Origin: Atopobium sp. UBA1382
GTDB taxonomy: Bacteria; Actinomycetota; Coriobacteriia; Coriobacteriales; Atopobiaceae
Assembly: GCA_002305805.1 (NCBI GenBank)
Contig: DBQY01000009.1
Coordinates: 195,330-211,855 of the forward strand
Length of the DNA: 16,526 nucleotides
Direction of reading: 5' to 3'
Below, piece after piece: positions 14,605 through 16,526 of this stretch. Under the pieces are notes generated by a model. That model was given only the letters and a program-made list of their open reading frames with translations. It was not told where the DNA came from and did not search any database. How positions within the stretch are numbered: the first letter of the stretch is position 1; each line of letters starts with the position of its first letter. The position numbers and the translations under genes are program-made.

Positions 14605-14722
14605 GTAATACGCGATTTCCAACGTTCCAGGCGGTCAAAACGTTGGAAGTCGCGTACTGGCAACGCGTAATACGCGATTTCACACGGAATCGGGCCTCGA
14701 AACGTTGGCAATCGCGTATTGG
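14605..14722. repeat. Repeat cluster D: two tandem 62-bp hairpin units made from a 22-bp repeat
   Basis: Units lie at 14605-14626 (forward), 14639-14660 (inverted), 14667-14688 (forward) and 14701-14722 (inverted). Forward copies begin GTAATACGCGATTTC; inverted copies begin AACGTTGG and end CGCGTAyTGG. Both forward-to-forward and inverted-to-inverted distances are 62 bp. The first pair can fold into a stem of about 20 bp (GTAATACGCGATTTCC against GGAAGTCGCGTACT). The second pair matches well only over the first 13 positions. The cluster lies in the 315-bp gap between two divergent genes, so it may overlap their promoters; I see no other clear element there. Confidence 0.85.
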
Positions 14723-14856
14723 CGGGCACGCGCCCAGGGCGAGAAGAACGTCGCGCCGGCACGTCACGGTCGCGTTACGTGCGCGGCGGCGCGCCCCTCT
14801 CGCCCGCGTCGGCGGACTATGATGTGAGGACTGTGTGACCAGACCGAAAGGCACCC

Positions 14857-16491
14857 ATGACCATCGTCGACATGCTGCGCGCCAACGCCGAGAAGTACCC
14901 CAGCGAGGTCGCCCTCGTGGAGGTCAACCCCGAGCGGCGCGAGAACCGCCACATTACCTGGCGCGACTACGACCTGGTGGAGACCACCGACGACGAGCCA
15001 TTCCGCCGCGAGATGACGTGGTCCGTCTTTGACGAGAAGGCCAACCGCTTTGCCAACCTGCTGCTGTCCCGCGGCGTGCGCAAGGACGACAAGGTGGCCA
15101 TCCTGCTCTACAACTGCATCGAGTGGCTGCCGCTCTACTTTGGCGTGCTCAAATCGGGCGCCACGGTGGTGCCGCTGAACTTCCGCTACTCCGCGGACGA
15201 GATCGAGTACTGCCTGGACAAGGCGGACGTGGACATCCTCGTCTTTGGCCCGGAGTTCATCGGCCGCGTGGAGGAGATCGTGGACCGCATCCAGACGGGC
15301 CGCCTGCTCTTCTTCGTGGGCGACGACTGCCCCACCTGGGCGGAGAGCTACCGCGAGCTGGCGAGCCTGTGCTCCTCGGCGGACCCGCGCGTCCCGCTCA
15401 GCGAGGACGAGGACGCGGCGATTTACTTCTCCTCCGGCACCACGGGCTTCCCCAAGGCCATCCTGCACCACCACCAGAGCCTCACGCAAGCGGCCGAGAT
15501 GGAGCAGGCGCACCACCACCAGACGCACGACGACGTGTTCCTGTGCATCCCGCCGCTCTACCACACGGGCGCGTGCATGCACTGGCTGGGCAGCCTCATG
15601 GTGGGCGGCCGCGGCGTGCTTCTGCGCGGCGTCTCGCCCAAGACCGTGCTCGAGACCGTCTCCAGCGAGCGCTGCACGATCGTGTGGCTGCTCGTGCCGT
15701 GGGCGCAGGACATCCTCGTGGCCCTGGAGGAGGGCACGGTCAGGCTCGAGAACTACCATCTGGACCAGTGGCGCCTCATGCACATCGGCGCCCAGCCCGT
15801 CCCGGAGAGCCTGATCCGCCGCTGGCGCGAGGTCTTCCCCCATCACGACTACGACACCAACTACGGCCTCTCGGAGTCGATGGGCCCGGGCTGCGTGCAC
15901 CTGGGGCTCGAGAACATCGACCACGTGGGCGCGATCGGCGTGCCCGGCTACCGCTGGAGCTGCAAGATCGTGGGCGAGGACGGCGCCGAGGTCGCGCCCG
16001 GCGAGGTCGGCGAGCTCTGCGTGCAGGGCCCCGGCCTCATGGAGTGCTACTACAAGGACCCCGAGGCCACGGCCGAGACCCTCGTGGACGGGTGGCTCCA
16101 CACCGGCGACATGGCGCGCCAGGACGCCGACGGCTTCTACTGGCTGGTGGACCGCAAGAAGGACGTCGTCATCATGGGCGGCGAGAACATCTACCCCGTG
16201 GAGATCGAGGACTTCCTCATGGGGCACCCCGCGATCAAGGACGTCGCCGTGATCGGACTCCCCGACGAGCGCCTGGGAGAGATCCCGGCCGCGGTCATCG
16301 AGCTCAAGGCGGGCACCACGCTCACCGAGGACGACGTCACGACGTTCTGCAAGCGGCTGCCTCGCTACAAGCGGCCGCGCAAGGTCATCTTTGCCCCCGT
16401 GCCGAGAAACCCGACGGGCAAGATAGAGAAGCCGGCGCTGCGCGCCAAGTACGGGGCAGACGCCCTCGTCGCGCGCGAGACGCGTCGCTAG
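14857..16491 (+). CDS. Adenylate-forming acyl-CoA synthetase/ligase (class I ANL family)
   Basis: 544-aa enzyme that would activate a carboxylic acid with ATP and transfer it to CoA. Core motifs are in order: P-loop FSSGTTGFPK (191-200), YGLSESMG (about 336-343), GWLHTGD (about 411-417), DRKKDVVIMGGENIYPVEIE (hinge, from about 431) and PRNPTGKIEK with the catalytic Lys near 521. Length and motifs fit medium/long-chain fatty acid, carnitine-type or o-succinylbenzoate-CoA ligases; the substrate is not decidable. The N-terminus has two copies of the usual T-W-aromatic-acid stretch (HITWRDYDL and EMTWSVFDE) separated by a short acidic insert. GAAAGG precedes the ATG by six bases. No fatty-acid or menaquinone gene is in view to narrow the role. 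Confidence 0.9.
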   Translation: MTIVDMLRANAEKYPSEVALVEVNPERRENRHITWRDYDLVETTDDEPFRREMTWSVFDEKANRFANLLLSRGVRKDDKVAILLYNCIEWLPLYFGVLKSGATVVPLNFRYSADEIEYCLDKADVDILVFGPEFIGRVEEIVDRIQTGRLLFFVGDDCPTWAESYRELASLCSSADPRVPLSEDEDAAIYFSSGTTGFPKAILHHHQSLTQAAEMEQAHHHQTHDDVFLCIPPLYHTGACMHWLGSLMVGGRGVLLRGVSPKTVLETVSSERCTIVWLLVPWAQDILVALEEGTVRLENYHLDQWRLMHIGAQPVPESLIRRWREVFPHHDYDTNYGLSESMGPGCVHLGLENIDHVGAIGVPGYRWSCKIVGEDGAEVAPGEVGELCVQGPGLMECYYKDPEATAETLVDGWLHTGDMARQDADGFYWLVDRKKDVVIMGGENIYPVEIEDFLMGHPAIKDVAVIGLPDERLGEIPAAVIELKAGTTLTEDDVTTFCKRLPRYKRPRKVIFAPVPRNPTGKIEKPALRAKYGADALVARETRR

Positions 16492-16526
16492 GAGAGAATG
16501 ACAATGATTCAATTGGGGACAGACCC
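16492..16526 (+). other. Window end: possible next start codon or start of another repeat
   Basis: GGAGAGA (from 16491) is followed by ATG at 16498 and an open frame to the edge. The last bases, TTGGGGACAGACCC, resemble a short motif I recall recurring in intergenic regions of some bacteria. The stretch is too short to choose between the start of a small gene and the edge of a repeat. Confidence 0.25.

Noticed and set aside
14764..16512. Minus-strand open frame of 582 codons opposite the acyl-CoA ligase
   Set aside because: Same antisense composition artefact; the plus strand has all ligase motifs and an SD.

Overview
The window is high-GC DNA with dense genes, frequent GTG/TTG starts and strong Shine-Dalgarno (SD) sites. 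A Bce-type antibiotic-sensing operon and a glucose-type PTS IIA sit together in a high-GC background. This fits a host-associated actinobacterium of the class Coriobacteriia (Olsenella/Collinsella-like). That placement is an inference from general character, not from a marker gene.

Layout. Positions 1-687 (minus) hold the N-terminal part of aspartyl-tRNA synthetase, cut by the window edge. Positions 1004-7220 form a defence island. On the minus strand, in transcription order, it has a small methyltransferase-like protein, an Eco57I-type N6-adenine methylase and a GIY-YIG nuclease/helicase with a C-terminal Tudor-like domain. These three are overlapping or touching genes. They end in an intrinsic terminator, followed by a DUF3800 protein. 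A divergent XRE-type regulator, with two matching 20-bp operators in the divergent gap, probably controls the system. Positions 7704-8790 (plus) hold a HAD phosphatase and a small unknown protein. Positions 9156-9725 (minus) hold a stand-alone PTS IIA. Positions 9813-14541 (minus) hold a complete response regulator - sensor kinase - ABC ATPase - ABC permease operon of the BceRSAB type, expected to sense and relieve cell-envelope peptide antibiotics. Positions 14857-16491 (plus) hold an acyl-CoA synthetase-like adenylate-forming enzyme.

The most unusual part is noncoding. Three long intergenic gaps (7221-7703, 8791-9155, 14542-14856) contain four clusters of short repeats. Each cluster has its own repeat sequence, but all are built alike: 22- or 28-bp units, near-constant spacing (31, 41/42 or 62 bp), and copies in both orientations. 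The largest has nine units, five forward and four reversed, with an exact 31-bp period within each arm. These are not CRISPR arrays (gaps of about 9-14 bp, inverted halves, no cas genes). I know of no named element with this description. The remaining gap over 300 bp (688-1003) holds only a single 13-bp inverted pair and a possible promoter.

The restriction island is the second point of interest. It has an unusual domain fusion, a low-GC block in the methylase that looks like an exchanged specificity region, and a promoter-terminator-SD arrangement ahead of the DUF3800 gene.
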